Source: Lagierella massiliensis
Lineage (GTDB): Bacteria > Bacillota > Clostridia > Tissierellales > Peptoniphilaceae
Direction: 5' to 3'
Length of the DNA: 64,000 nt
Assembly (NCBI RefSeq): GCF_001407835.1
Contig: NZ_CYUO01000004.1
Location: 361,001 to 425,000 of the forward strand
Made by a program: the position numbers and the translations under genes. Each line of letters opens with the position of its first letter. Within the stretch, counting starts at the first letter, position 1. Below the pieces are notes generated by a model. That model saw only the letters and a list, made by a program, of their open reading frames with translations. It had not been told where the DNA came from and searched no databases. Below are positions 10,976-19,621 of this stretch, one piece after another.

Positions 10976-11001
10976 TGACCTGAACCCCAAAATCCGGAAT
11001 A
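10976..11001 (+). repeat. Left terminal inverted repeat of the IS element
   Basis: It begins TGACCTGAACCCC and pairs with the right end at 12434-12459. The first 12 bases are identical to the inverted right end. Confidence 0.88.
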
Positions 11002-11020
11002 CGGATGGAGGGGTTTTTCT

Positions 11021-11560
11021 ATGCCAAAATACACAAAAGAATTTAAAATAAAATTAGTATTAGAATACTTATCAGGTAAATCGGGTGGTCAAGAAAGTAT
11101 TGCTAATAAATATAATATTCCATATTCTACCTTGAGAAATTGGATAAACAAATACAATTCAGGAGGCTTTGATAACTTATCTAAAAAGTCAAAAAATAAC
11201 AAATTCACTATTGAATTTAAGCTATCTGTAATACAATATAGGCAAATCAATAATATTTCGCTCAGAGAGACTGCAGAGCACTTCAATCTTGTTAATGGAT
11301 CTATGGTATACAGATGGGAGAAGGCGTATCTTGAACGTGGTCTATCTGGGTTAGAAGATAACAGAGGAAGGCCTAAAAAAGACATGACCAAATCAAATAA
11401 AAAGTCTAAACTTAATACTCCAATAAACGAAAGTGAAAGAGAAGAATTAATAAGATTAAGAGAAGAAAATAGACTCCTTAAAATGAAAATAGTATACGAA
11501 AAAAAGTTAAAAGCCTTGCTACTGGAAGAGGAAGCAGAAGCAAGGAAAAAACAAAGATAA
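11021..11560 (+). CDS. IS3-family OrfA (helix-turn-helix protein)
   Basis: The 179-residue protein binds the IS ends. It has two helix-turn-helix segments (IANKYNIPYSTLRNWI and LRETAEHFNLVNGSMVYRW) and a C-terminal coiled-coil (ESEREELIRLREENRLLKMK) of leucine-zipper type. This is the usual OrfA plan of the IS150 group. ATG 11021 follows GGAGG. A slippery A AAA AAG at 11500-11506 near the 3' end would send a fraction of ribosomes into OrfB. Confidence 0.9.
   Translation: MPKYTKEFKIKLVLEYLSGKSGGQESIANKYNIPYSTLRNWINKYNSGGFDNLSKKSKNNKFTIEFKLSVIQYRQINNISLRETAEHFNLVNGSMVYRWEKAYLERGLSGLEDNRGRPKKDMTKSNKKSKLNTPINESEREELIRLREENRLLKMKIVYEKKLKALLLEEEAEARKKQR
11500..11506 (+). other. -1 ribosomal frameshift site (A AAA AAG)
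   Basis: In the OrfA frame the heptamer reads A AAA AAG, the canonical slippery sequence of IS3-family elements. A -1 slip enters the frame that runs without a stop to 12420. Confidence 0.75.
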
Positions 11561-12420
11561 TCCTCAAGTTAATAAAAGAATATCCAAAAAACAAGATAAG
11601 CGAATGGTTAGAAATAGCTGAACTACCAAAATCGTCATACTATGAATGGAAGATAAAATTAGCTCAACCAGTAGATAAAGATAAAGAAATCAGAAAAGAA
11701 ATAATAAGGATAGTAGAAGCATCAAAAGGTAGATATGGATATAGAAGAGTAACTATGGTATTAAAAAATAAAGGATTTAATGTCAACCATAAAAGAGTTT
11801 TAAGAATAATGAGAGAAGAATCATTGCTATGTAATAAATTTACATCACCATCAAGAAGAATTAAGTCAGCATACAAAGGAGAAGTAGGAAAAGTAGCAGA
11901 TAATTTTGTAAATAGAGAATTTAAAGCTGACAAACCGAACCAATTATGGTTAACAGATGTTACAGAATTTAGGGTTAAAGGTGAAGAAAAGAAACTATAC
12001 CTATCACCAGTATTAGATGTTTACAACAGTGAAATAATAAGCTATACCCTAAGTTATCACCCAACAATAGAATTAACAAATACAATGTTAGATAAAGCTT
12101 TAGACAAGTTAAAAAACAAGAATAACTTAACAATACACTCAGACCAAGGCTTACACTATCAACACAGTTCATGGACCAGTAAGTTAGAAAAAATGAACAT
12201 TAGGCAAAGTATGTCAAGAAAAGGGAATTGTATAGACAATTCTCCAATGGAGAACTTCTTTGGGATATTAAAACAAGAAATGTTTTATGGAGAAGAGTTT
12301 AAAAGTTATGACCATTTAATAAGTGAGATTGAAAAATATATTAAATGGTACAATGAAGATAGGATTAAAACAAAATTAAACGGAATGTCCCCTGTTATGT
12401 ACAGATTACATTCCGCTTAA
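11500..12420 (+). CDS. IS3-family transposase OrfB (made as an OrfAB fusion)
   Basis: The frame is open from the slippery site to 12420, about 306 codons. The N-terminal part has the HTH_21-type KGRYGYRRVTMVLK. The rve integrase core follows with a complete DDE triad: LTDVTEF, HSDQGLHY and MENFFGILKQEMFYG. The first in-frame ATG is only at 11755, well inside the domain, so the start by -1 frameshifting from OrfA is preferred. A 40-bp piece at 11833-11872 (NKFTSPSRRIKSA) recurs almost exactly in the DUF948 gene at 20766-20805. Confidence 0.9.
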   Translation, partial: KKVKSLATGRGSRSKEKTKIILKLIKEYPKNKISEWLEIAELPKSSYYEWKIKLAQPVDKDKEIRKEIIRIVEASKGRYGYRRVTMVLKNKGFNVNHKRVLRIMREESLLCNKFTSPSRRIKSAYKGEVGKVADNFVNREFKADKPNQLWLTDVTEFRVKGEEKKLYLSPVLDVYNSEIISYTLSYHPTIELTNTMLDKALDKLKNKNNLTIHSDQGLHYQHSSWTSKLEKMNIRQSMSRKGNCIDNSPMENFFGILKQEMFYGEEFKSYDHLISEIEKYIKWYNEDRIKTKLNGMSPVMYRLHSA

Positions 12421-12433
12421 AAGATTATTAAAT

Positions 12434-12459
12434 TGTTCCGTGTTTACGGGTTCAGGTCA
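12434..12459 (-). repeat. Right terminal inverted repeat of the IS element
   Basis: On the minus strand it begins TGACCTGAACCCG. The last base, 12459, is followed by the AAA target duplicate. Confidence 0.88.
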
Positions 12460-12919
12460 AAACTTGGAAGCTTTTATTATGCTCTATTATTTTTATTATA
12501 AAATGGATAAGTATGGGTATCTATTTGATAACGAAGAAGCTATTAAAGATTTCAAAAGAGTCTTTTATAATAGACCTTTTTTAATCTATCAAATGGCACA
12601 TAGAGTAAGAGCTTTTAGTTTGCGAAGAGGAAAAAAAATGCATTTTATGAAAAATGCATGGATTTGGAGAGAAGAGTCTATCTATGACTATATAAACTCA
12701 GGTATCTATTATAACTGTCCAGTTATTATGTTGACATGGAATAATAAAAACGAAAAGGTTAAGAATAAGTGGTGGTTAATAGTTGGTATTAAGAGAGATA
12801 AACAGAAAATATTTGTAAAATTGTTCAATGGGGAAAACTTTTTTGAAATTGATTTTTCACGTTGGATAAAGAGTAAATCTCTATACAAGGGATTGGCATA
12901 TTTTCGTTAGGAGGACATA

Positions 12920-14611
12920 ATGGATTATAAAAAAATATATAGAGATTGGTTAAATGGAAATGAATTTGATGATGAAACTAAAAAAGAACTGGCAGCTATA
13001 TCTTCAGATGAAGAGGAGATAAAGGACAGGTTCTATCAAAGTTTGCAATTTGGTACTGCTGGACTAAGGGGAAAGCTTGGTGCAGGAACCAATAGAATGA
13101 ATAAGTACATGGTTGAGAAGGCAACTCAAGGCTTTGCAACAACTATAATTGAAAAAGGAAACGACATAAAGGGAGAAGGTATTGCCATAGCGTATGACGT
13201 AAGACATTTTTCAAAAGAATTTGCAAGGGTTACAGCAGAAGTTTTTGCTGGAAATGGCATAAAGGTATATCTTTCAGACGATATTAGACCGACACCACTT
13301 TTATCCTATGCGGTCAGAAATTTTAAATGTGCTGGCGGTGTAATGGTAACTGCAAGTCACAATCCAAAGGAGTACAACGGATATAAAGCCTATGGACCAG
13401 AGGGGTCACAAATTCTTGAAGATATGGCGAGTGCTATCGAAGAAAATATTGGAAAGATTGAAAGCTTTTCAGAAATAAAGAAAATGCCTCTTGAAGAGGG
13501 AGTTGAAAAGGGACTAATCGAGACATTCTCTACAGAACTTGATGAAAAATATTTAAAAGATGTACTATCTCTTACAATAAATGAAGATATAGACAAAGAT
13601 ATAAAAATTGTTTACACTCCATTAAATGGAACTGGAAATAAATATGTTAGAGAAGTTTTAAAGAGAAGAGGCTTTAAGAACATTATTGTAGTTGAAGAAC
13701 AAGAAAATCCAGATCCAGATTTTACAACTGTGGGGTATCCAAATCCTGAAGATCCAAAGGCATTTAAATATGCCATAGACCTTGGTAAAAAAGTATCTGC
13801 TGAAGTGTTAATAGGTACAGACCCAGATTCAGATAGAGCAGCCATAGAAGTGAGAGATAAAAATGGAAACTATGTATTTCTAAATGGAAATAAAATAGGG
13901 GCTCTTATGATTAATTACATCTTGAGTCAAAGGGATGAAAAGAAAAATCTTCCTTCAAACTCAGTTATAGTTAAAAGTATTGTAACAGGTGACCTTGGCA
14001 AGGCGATTGCAAATAAATATGGCGTTGAAACTATAGAAACTCTTACGGGATTTAAAAATATATGTGCAGTGGCCAATGAATCTGAAATTACAGGAGAAAA
14101 AGAATTTATATACGGGTTTGAAGAGAGTATTGGATATAACTATGGCACTTTTGTAAGGGATAAGGACGCAGTTAGTTCAGCGATGATAATTTCTGAAATG
14201 GCAGCATTTTACAAAAAAGAAGGCAAGTCGCTATTAGATGTACTTGAAGACCTAAGAGAAGAATATGGTTGTTATGATGAAAGACTTATCTCCATTGTTC
14301 TTGAAGGACTTGAAGGTCAAGAGAGAATAGCTCGTATTATGAAGGAATTTAGAGAAAATCCTATTACGGAAATAAAGGGAATGAAACTCGAAAAGACAAT
14401 TGATTACTTGAATGATGAAACTGGAATTCCTAAGTCAAATGTTTTGAAATATTATTTTGATGACGGTTCATGGTATGCACTTAGACCTTCAGGTACTGAA
14501 CCAAAAATAAAAATATATATTTACTCCAAGAGCGAAGACGAAAAAGATTCTAAAAAGAAATTGGATTTAATTGAAAAGAGCACTACTGAAAAAATAAATA
14601 AAGTTTCATAG
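12920..14611 (+). CDS. pgcA: Alpha-phosphoglucomutase / phosphomannomutase
   Basis: The enzyme interconverts glucose-6-phosphate and glucose-1-phosphate, feeding GlgC. The catalytic phosphoserine loop TASHNPKEYNGYK is present, with the metal loop GTDPDSDR, the sugar-binding GFEESIGYNYG and the phosphate-binding RPSGTEPKIK. The 563-residue length matches the long Firmicutes PgcA type. AGGAGG precedes ATG 12920, 9 bp after the split gene. A strong terminator follows, so this closes the glycogen operon. Confidence 0.93.
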   Translation: MDYKKIYRDWLNGNEFDDETKKELAAISSDEEEIKDRFYQSLQFGTAGLRGKLGAGTNRMNKYMVEKATQGFATTIIEKGNDIKGEGIAIAYDVRHFSKEFARVTAEVFAGNGIKVYLSDDIRPTPLLSYAVRNFKCAGGVMVTASHNPKEYNGYKAYGPEGSQILEDMASAIEENIGKIESFSEIKKMPLEEGVEKGLIETFSTELDEKYLKDVLSLTINEDIDKDIKIVYTPLNGTGNKYVREVLKRRGFKNIIVVEEQENPDPDFTTVGYPNPEDPKAFKYAIDLGKKVSAEVLIGTDPDSDRAAIEVRDKNGNYVFLNGNKIGALMINYILSQRDEKKNLPSNSVIVKSIVTGDLGKAIANKYGVETIETLTGFKNICAVANESEITGEKEFIYGFEESIGYNYGTFVRDKDAVSSAMIISEMAAFYKKEGKSLLDVLEDLREEYGCYDERLISIVLEGLEGQERIARIMKEFRENPITEIKGMKLEKTIDYLNDETGIPKSNVLKYYFDDGSWYALRPSGTEPKIKIYIYSKSEDEKDSKKKLDLIEKSTTEKINKVS

Positions 14612-14616
14612 ACAAA

Positions 14617-14642
14617 GAGAGAAGCGAGTCTTCTCTTTTTTT
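14617..14642 (+). terminator. Terminator at the end of the glg operon
   Basis: The stem AGAGAAG/CTTCTCT (14618-14624 with 14630-14636) is followed by eight T residues. Confidence 0.85.
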
Positions 14643-14689
14643 ATGTCCTTTTGATATAATAGTTATAAATATATTTAAGGAGGACGAAC

Positions 14690-15274
14690 TTGAACATATT
14701 AGAAAAGAGAATTCTTGAAGAAGGAAGAGTCCTTCCAGGAAATGTACTTAAAGTTGACAGTTTTGTAAATCATAAAATAGATCCTGCATTTTTTATGAAG
14801 ATTGCAGAAGAGTTTAAAAGTCGTTTTTCAGATTTAAAAATTGATAAAATACTCACTGTTGAAGTGTCTGGCATTGCAATTGCATTTGCGGTTGGACTTT
14901 TAATGGATAAAGAAATTATATTTGCAAAGAAAAGCGTTTCTAAAACTCTTGGAGATGATGTGTACAAGAGCTCCGTATATAGTTACACAAAGGGAGTAAC
15001 CTATGACATAATGGTTTCTAAAAATTATCTTAAAAAAGGTGACAAAGTTTTAGTAATAGATGATTTTTTAGCAAATGGGAAAGCCTTGGAAGGTATTTAC
15101 GATATTTTGGAACAAGCTGGTGCACAGGTAGAGGCAACGGGAATACTAATCGAAAAGGGATTTCAAAATGGAGGCAATAGACTTAGAGAAAAGGGATATA
15201 AGATAGAGTCTCTTGCTACAATAAAATCTCTTGAAAATGGTAAGGTGGAATTTGAAAATTCTTTAGATTTCTAA
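14690..15274 (+). CDS. xpt: Xanthine phosphoribosyltransferase
   Basis: This purine-salvage enzyme makes XMP from xanthine and PRPP. The PRPP loop is VLVIDDFLANGKAL, preceded by the type I PRTase core TVEVSGIAIAFAVG. The 194-residue length is typical. The start is TTG 14690 with AAGGAGG 5 bp upstream. A TATAAT lies at 14655-14660. The 78-bp leader has no room for a purine riboswitch, unlike xpt in Bacillus. Confidence 0.9.
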   Translation: MNILEKRILEEGRVLPGNVLKVDSFVNHKIDPAFFMKIAEEFKSRFSDLKIDKILTVEVSGIAIAFAVGLLMDKEIIFAKKSVSKTLGDDVYKSSVYSYTKGVTYDIMVSKNYLKKGDKVLVIDDFLANGKALEGIYDILEQAGAQVEATGILIEKGFQNGGNRLREKGYKIESLATIKSLENGKVEFENSLDF

Positions 15275-15356
15275 CAAATGTTACAAAATATCTAAATTAT
15301 AGGAAAATTTAAGTTTTTCGTGTAAAATATTAGTACTGAGTATATTAGGAGAAGAT

Positions 15357-15866
15357 ATGAATTTTATTATTGAATTACTTGAAAAGTTTTTCTCAATTCA
15401 ATTGACTGCCAATATGAAGTTATATGATCTTTTGGCAATGATATTCAAATACGCTTTTGTGATAATTATTTATTCCTTCATCTTTAACATAATAAAGATG
15501 ATTTACTTGGACATTAAGGGAATTAATAATTTAAATACACCAGCGGATAGCTATTTGAAACTTATCAATAGAAAAGAGAGATTACCTTTCAAAATACAGG
15601 AACATTATTTTATAAAGAACAGTACTACAATAGGTAGAGCAGACAACAACGATATTGTTTTGGGAGATAGATTTATTTCTAAAAATCACGCCAGAATTTT
15701 TAAACAAAGAGGACAATTCTACTTAGAAGATTTGGGATCTGCAAACGGATCCTATGTAAACGGACAAAAGGTTTCAAATGTAGTTTTACTTAAGGATAAG
15801 GACTTGGTTGACTTTGGTCAAGTTGAGTTCCTATTTGTAGATGGTGATGACAGTGATGAAAAATAA
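15357..15866 (+). CDS. Membrane-anchored FHA-domain protein
   Basis: An N-terminal membrane segment (about residues 24-50, AMIFKYAFVIIIYSFIFNII) is followed by a cytoplasmic FHA domain at about 85-165. Its signature is TIGRADNNDIVL, ISKNHARIF, LEDLGSANGSYVNG. FHA domains bind phosphothreonine peptides. The gene overlaps the start of a RodA/FtsW gene, which is followed by a transpeptidase. An FHA-rodA-pbp order also occurs in actinobacterial division loci, so I infer phospho-dependent control of wall synthesis. No Ser/Thr kinase is in the window. Confidence 0.88.
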   Translation: MNFIIELLEKFFSIQLTANMKLYDLLAMIFKYAFVIIIYSFIFNIIKMIYLDIKGINNLNTPADSYLKLINRKERLPFKIQEHYFIKNSTTIGRADNNDIVLGDRFISKNHARIFKQRGQFYLEDLGSANGSYVNGQKVSNVVLLKDKDLVDFGQVEFLFVDGDDSDEK

Positions 15867-17196
15867 GAAAGCACTTAAGAAAAGAGAAGGTGGTTTTTTT
15901 AAAAAGATATTTAGTAGAGATTTTAATTTTTCGAAGACTACTGTGAAGAATCCACTAAATCTTTTGTTATTGTTTCAGCTACTTACCATAGGACTTATAT
16001 CTGTATCTGCAGGAGAAGATTTTAATGCAAAAAACTCAATTCTCTTCATTTCTTTTATTATTGGAGTGAATGTTGCAAATAGGCTGGTTGTAAAAGTGAC
16101 TGGTGGAGACAACTATCTTCTGTTGGTGGCTTCAATGCTATTTAGTATTGGAGTTGTAATGATATTTAGATTAAATCCATATGAGGGCACAAGACAGATT
16201 TTTTGGTATTTAATAGGAGTTTCAATGTTTTATGTAACCTATTTTATACTTAAATCATTTAAAGGTTGGGAGAACCTAACACTTCTTTACTTAGCTGGAT
16301 GCTTATTTATGTTTATATTGACCATGGCATTTGGATTTGAAAAATACGGTGCAAAAAACTGGGTTGATATTAAAGGAATAGTTTTTCAACCTTCAGAGCT
16401 TACAAAGATAATATTTATTTTCTTTATAGCTTCCTTTGAAACAAATGAAAATCTATTAAGGGATAAGCGTACATCTAAGTATCATTTTTTAATTGAAAAG
16501 AAAAAACCTCTAACTCTTATGGTAGTTGCGTATTTATTAATAGGACTATTCTTCTTGCAAAAAGATTTAGGTTCTGCAGTTATATTCTTTATAGTGTACA
16601 TTATCTTTATGTATATCTTTGATTATAACAAATACTTTTTAGCTATGAATATGGTCCTTGCGATCGTCGGAAGTATCATGGCATATTTTATGTTTTCACA
16701 TATAAGAGTCAGATTTGACATATGGCTTGACCCATGGAAATCTGTTCAAGACAAGGGATACCAAATAGTACAATCCCTCTTTGCGTTGGCGTCAGGAGGT
16801 TTTTTTGGAGCGGGGTTAAGACTTGGACGTCCTGATCTTATACCTGTTGCAAGCTCTGACTTTATATTTCCTGCTATTGTTGAAGAGATGGGTGTTTTTA
16901 CTGGAATGGGAATAATAATGCTATTTATGATACTCGTATACAGAGGCTTTAAGATAGCTATGGAACAAAGAAATTTATTTTTTAAATATGTAGCTTTGGG
17001 AATTTCAATAATTTTTGCATTTCAAGCGGTGTTTATGATAGGTGGAGTTTTAAAACTAATTCCAATGACAGGTATCACAATACCATTTGTAAGTTATGGA
17101 GGAAGTTCCATGGTGACTTCTTTTATTTGTCTTGGAATATTACAATATTGTTCTTCAGATATAAAAGATAAGATGGTGGAAGAATGGAAAGAATAA
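15856..17196 (+). CDS. FtsW/RodA/SpoVE-family peptidoglycan polymerase
   Basis: This is a SEDS-family glycosyltransferase with about ten membrane segments. Family landmarks include KNWVDIKGIVFQPSELTK, KDLGSAVIFF and the C-terminal TGITIPFVSYGGSSMV. Several ATG/GTG codons cluster at 15841-15856. I took ATG 15856 because the GGTGATG upstream could serve as a ribosome site; ATG 15841 would add five residues. Either start overlaps the FHA gene. The gene also overlaps the penicillin-binding protein gene by 13 bp, as expected for a SEDS-bPBP pair. Confidence 0.9.
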   Translation: MKNKKALKKREGGFFKKIFSRDFNFSKTTVKNPLNLLLLFQLLTIGLISVSAGEDFNAKNSILFISFIIGVNVANRLVVKVTGGDNYLLLVASMLFSIGVVMIFRLNPYEGTRQIFWYLIGVSMFYVTYFILKSFKGWENLTLLYLAGCLFMFILTMAFGFEKYGAKNWVDIKGIVFQPSELTKIIFIFFIASFETNENLLRDKRTSKYHFLIEKKKPLTLMVVAYLLIGLFFLQKDLGSAVIFFIVYIIFMYIFDYNKYFLAMNMVLAIVGSIMAYFMFSHIRVRFDIWLDPWKSVQDKGYQIVQSLFALASGGFFGAGLRLGRPDLIPVASSDFIFPAIVEEMGVFTGMGIIMLFMILVYRGFKIAMEQRNLFFKYVALGISIIFAFQAVFMIGGVLKLIPMTGITIPFVSYGGSSMVTSFICLGILQYCSSDIKDKMVEEWKE

Positions 17197-18611
17197 ATAA
17201 AAAAATAATAGTGGTTTTAACTCTATTTTTAGCAATGTTTTTAGCGCTTGTTTTGTACATGACCTACTTTCAAATTGCAAAGGCAAAGGACATTGCAACA
17301 GGAGAGTACGCTCAATATAACAGAAGACATTGGGTTGATGAAAATAAGGTTAAGAGAGGTACCATATATGATTCTGATGGCAATGTACTTGTTGAAACTC
17401 AAACTGACAGCAATAACAATAACTTCAGAAAGTTTATGTATGGTTCAATATACTCCCCGATTACAGGATTTAATTCAAAGAACTATGGCACATCAGGTCT
17501 TGAAAAATCATATGCAAAAACTTTGTTAAATATAAAGGAGAGCACACCACTATCCGACTTGAAAAAGTTGGTGGAAAACCAAAAAGATGGAAATAATTTG
17601 ATACTTACAACAAACTCAGATTTGCAAAGCTATACGATGAAATTGTTGAAGGATCATAAGGGGTCTATTGTAGCTATGAATCCAAAAACGGGAGCAATTT
17701 ATGCGATGGCGTCATTTCCTACCTTTGATCCAAATACGATTACTGCAGACTGGGAAGATATAATTAATAACGAAAAGGATGCCCGTTTACTCAATAGAGC
17801 TACTCAGGGGCTATACACTCCTGGTTCAATATTCAAGGTGGTAACAGCTACGGGTATTCTTGAAAATACAGATAAATTTGAAAGTTTAGAGATAGAAGAC
17901 GAAGGATCCATTAAAATTGGAGGATATAAAGTCAGCAATATAAATGGAATGGTTAATGGAAAAACAGATTTAGAAAAGGCACTCGTAAAATCATCTAATG
18001 TATACTTCAGTAAACTTGGTTCAGAACTTGGAGGTAATATACTTCAAGATGTATGTAGCAGATATTATATTGGAGAAAAAATCCAATTTGATTTACCTAC
18101 AAGTAAATCTGTTAATGGATACTATGATGGAATAGACGATGCAAATATTGCAACCACATCCTTTGGGCAAGGAAACACATTAGTTACACCACTTAACATG
18201 GCAATGGTTATGTCTGCCATAGCGAATAACGGCGTTATGATGAAACCTTATATAGTAGATAAAGTTACAAATCCAGAAGGACAAGTTGAGTTTAAGAAAA
18301 ATCCTGAAATTTTATCAAATGTTACAACTCCAGAAATTGCAAACGAGATTCTTAAAGATATGGTTTCAGTAGTGAGAAACGGTTCTGAAGCAAGCTTAAG
18401 ATCTGTTACAATTGCAGGTAAGTCTGGTACTGCTGAAATAAAAGATAAGAAGTCCACAAACGCGTGGTTTATAGCAACAGCTCCGGCGAAAAATCCTACA
18501 ATAGCCGTTGCGGTTGTCCTTGAAGATAGTGGTACAGGCGGAGATGAATCCGCTGGACCTATAGCAAGGGAAACTATAAGAAAGGCACTTAACTTAGGAC
18601 TTGGAGAATAA
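17184..18611 (+). CDS. Class B penicillin-binding protein (PbpA-like transpeptidase)
   Basis: The protein has one N-terminal membrane anchor (IIVVLTLFLAMFLALVLYM) and a transpeptidase domain. It has the three active-site motifs: SIFK within TPGSIFKV (Ser nucleophile), SSN within KSSNVYF, and KSGTAE. At 475 residues it is compact and lacks the long N-terminal domain of PBP2/3, resembling actinobacterial PbpA. It cross-links peptidoglycan at the outer membrane face with the upstream SEDS protein. A terminator follows. Confidence 0.92.
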   Translation: MERINKKIIVVLTLFLAMFLALVLYMTYFQIAKAKDIATGEYAQYNRRHWVDENKVKRGTIYDSDGNVLVETQTDSNNNNFRKFMYGSIYSPITGFNSKNYGTSGLEKSYAKTLLNIKESTPLSDLKKLVENQKDGNNLILTTNSDLQSYTMKLLKDHKGSIVAMNPKTGAIYAMASFPTFDPNTITADWEDIINNEKDARLLNRATQGLYTPGSIFKVVTATGILENTDKFESLEIEDEGSIKIGGYKVSNINGMVNGKTDLEKALVKSSNVYFSKLGSELGGNILQDVCSRYYIGEKIQFDLPTSKSVNGYYDGIDDANIATTSFGQGNTLVTPLNMAMVMSAIANNGVMMKPYIVDKVTNPEGQVEFKKNPEILSNVTTPEIANEILKDMVSVVRNGSEASLRSVTIAGKSGTAEIKDKKSTNAWFIATAPAKNPTIAVAVVLEDSGTGGDESAGPIARETIRKALNLGLGE

Positions 18612-18612
18612 A

Positions 18613-18645
18613 AAAAGCAAGGTTATGTTTTGACCTTGCTTTTAA
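18613..18645. terminator. Bidirectional terminator between pbp and NAD kinase genes
   Basis: The stem AAAGCAAGGT/ACCTTGCTTT is A-rich on the left and T-rich on the right, so it can serve both convergent genes. Confidence 0.8.
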
Positions 18646-18657
18646 AATGCATAAATA

Positions 18658-19467
18658 CTATATAAATTTATCTTTGATATTTAACCAATACCAGTTGTTA
18701 TTAAATTGTAATTTGTTAATCCATTTATCTGAAGTTTTTATTTTTATACTATCAAAGTTATCACATACAATATTTAGCCCATCGTTTATGACCAGTGTGG
18801 GAGATTTATCTTCAGAACGCCTTTTTATGGTTAGAGTTGAATCACTTGGTATAACCAGTGGGTTCAAAAGCGATCTATAAGCTTTAGAATTTATTGGAGC
18901 AAGTGGAGTGAGTTGATAGCCCTTCAAAGATCTGTATAGCACTGCGCCACCTGCCGAGTAGTTATAGGCTGTTGAGCCAGACGGGGTGGACACTAAAAGT
19001 GCATCCCCTGCAAAGGTCTGTAGGTGATTGTCATCAATAAACACATCTAAATGGATTATGGAAGTGTCTTGTGATCGAATTACAAATTCGTTTAGTGAGT
19101 GATGAATGTATTGCTTATGTTCCTTTGAAAAGACTCTTCCTTCCAAAAGATCAAGTTTTTCAATATCATAATCACCAGTGTCGAAGTTTTTGATAAACTT
19201 ATCTATTTCAAGAATGGATATCTCTTGAAAAAAACCAAGAGTCCCAGTGTTCACACCTACAAATGGTGTGCTACTAAAACCAGTTTTATGAACAGCTCTT
19301 AAAAAAGTTCCGTCACCACCAATACAAATATTAAGCACTGCGTTTTCATCTAAGCTATAAGTTGGAGCGTATCCAAGTGCTTCGAATTTATGTTTTAACT
19401 CTTCTGCAATAGCAAGAGATTGTTCTTTTTCGTTAGTCATGATATTTATTATTTTTTTTTCGCTCAA
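18658..19467 (-). CDS. nadK: NAD kinase
   Basis: The enzyme phosphorylates NAD to NADP. The signature GGDGTFLRAVH is present with VNTGTLGFF and the substrate loop TPSGSTAYNYSAGG. The frame opens at a GTG (19476) that lies inside the AGGAGGTG ribosome site. TTG at 19467 has AGGAGG 7 bp upstream and is the better start, giving 269 residues. The gene is convergent with the pbp gene and divergent from the 6S RNA. Confidence 0.92.
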   Translation of the reverse strand: MSEKKIINIMTNEKEQSLAIAEELKHKFEALGYAPTYSLDENAVLNICIGGDGTFLRAVHKTGFSSTPFVGVNTGTLGFFQEISILEIDKFIKNFDTGDYDIEKLDLLEGRVFSKEHKQYIHHSLNEFVIRSQDTSIIHLDVFIDDNHLQTFAGDALLVSTPSGSTAYNYSAGGAVLYRSLKGYQLTPLAPINSKAYRSLLNPLVIPSDSTLTIKRRSEDKSPTLVINDGLNIVCDNFDSIKIKTSDKWINKLQFNNNWYWLNIKDKFI

Positions 19468-19586
19468 AGGTAACACCTCCTTTTAATAAAATTATAACAG
19501 AAATTTAAAAATTATGTTTAAAATGATTTCAGTGGGTATATATATTAAAGAGTAGGTTAGAAATTTAATAAAAACATAATGGGTAT

Positions 19587-19615
19587 TTGAAATTCTACCT
19601 TTAATTTTATATAAT
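19587..19615 (+). promoter_or_regulatory. Promoter of the 6S RNA gene
   Basis: TTGAAA (19587-19592), a 17-bp spacer and TATAAT (19610-19615) put the start near 19622, just before the closing stem of the RNA. Confidence 0.75.
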
Positions 19616-19621
19616 AAAGGT

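Larger units (their letters stand above)
10976..12459 (+). mobile_element. IS3-family (IS150-like) insertion sequence, apparently intact
   Basis: The 1484-bp element has terminal inverted repeats. The left end TGACCTGAACCCC and the inverted right end TGACCTGAACCCG agree over the first 12 bases and at about 21 of 26 overall. The ends are TG...CA as usual in this family. An AAA direct repeat flanks it (10973-10975 and 12460-12462), a typical 3-bp target duplication. It carries two overlapping frames joined by a -1 slippery site, and the DDE triad is complete. It appears transposition-competent and recent, because the split host gene is otherwise uncorrupted. Confidence 0.93.
10866..12910 (+). 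pseudogene. Unknown glycogen-operon gene split by an IS3-family insertion
   Basis: The first part (10866-10975) starts 1 bp after pulA and encodes 36 codons beginning MEYRELDGFEEML. The second part (12463-12910) resumes after the insertion sequence. Removing the element and one AAA target duplicate joins the halves in frame (...SKETNGN then LEAFIMLYYFYY...) and gives a 185-residue protein. It is rich in Tyr, Trp and Lys, with blocks such as YNCPVIMLTW and NKWWLIVGIKRDKQKIFV that resemble beta strands. I do not recognise a family. It sits between pulA and phosphoglucomutase, so a glycogen-related role is likely but unproven. The C-terminal half has an in-frame GTG at 12440 inside the IS end, and expression of that fragment is doubtful. 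Confidence 0.85.

Noticed and set aside
12440..12910. Independent gene starting at GTG 12440
   Set aside because: The GTG lies in the IS terminal repeat. The frame joins exactly to the fragment at 10866-10975 once the IS is removed, so it is the 3' half of a split gene.
14612..14689. Purine riboswitch upstream of xpt
   Set aside because: Only 78 bp separate the pgcA terminator region and the xpt start, and no aptamer core was found.
17275..17529. 84-codon plus-strand ORF inside the pbp gene
   Set aside because: It is a shadow frame of the transpeptidase gene with no ribosome site or recognisable domain.
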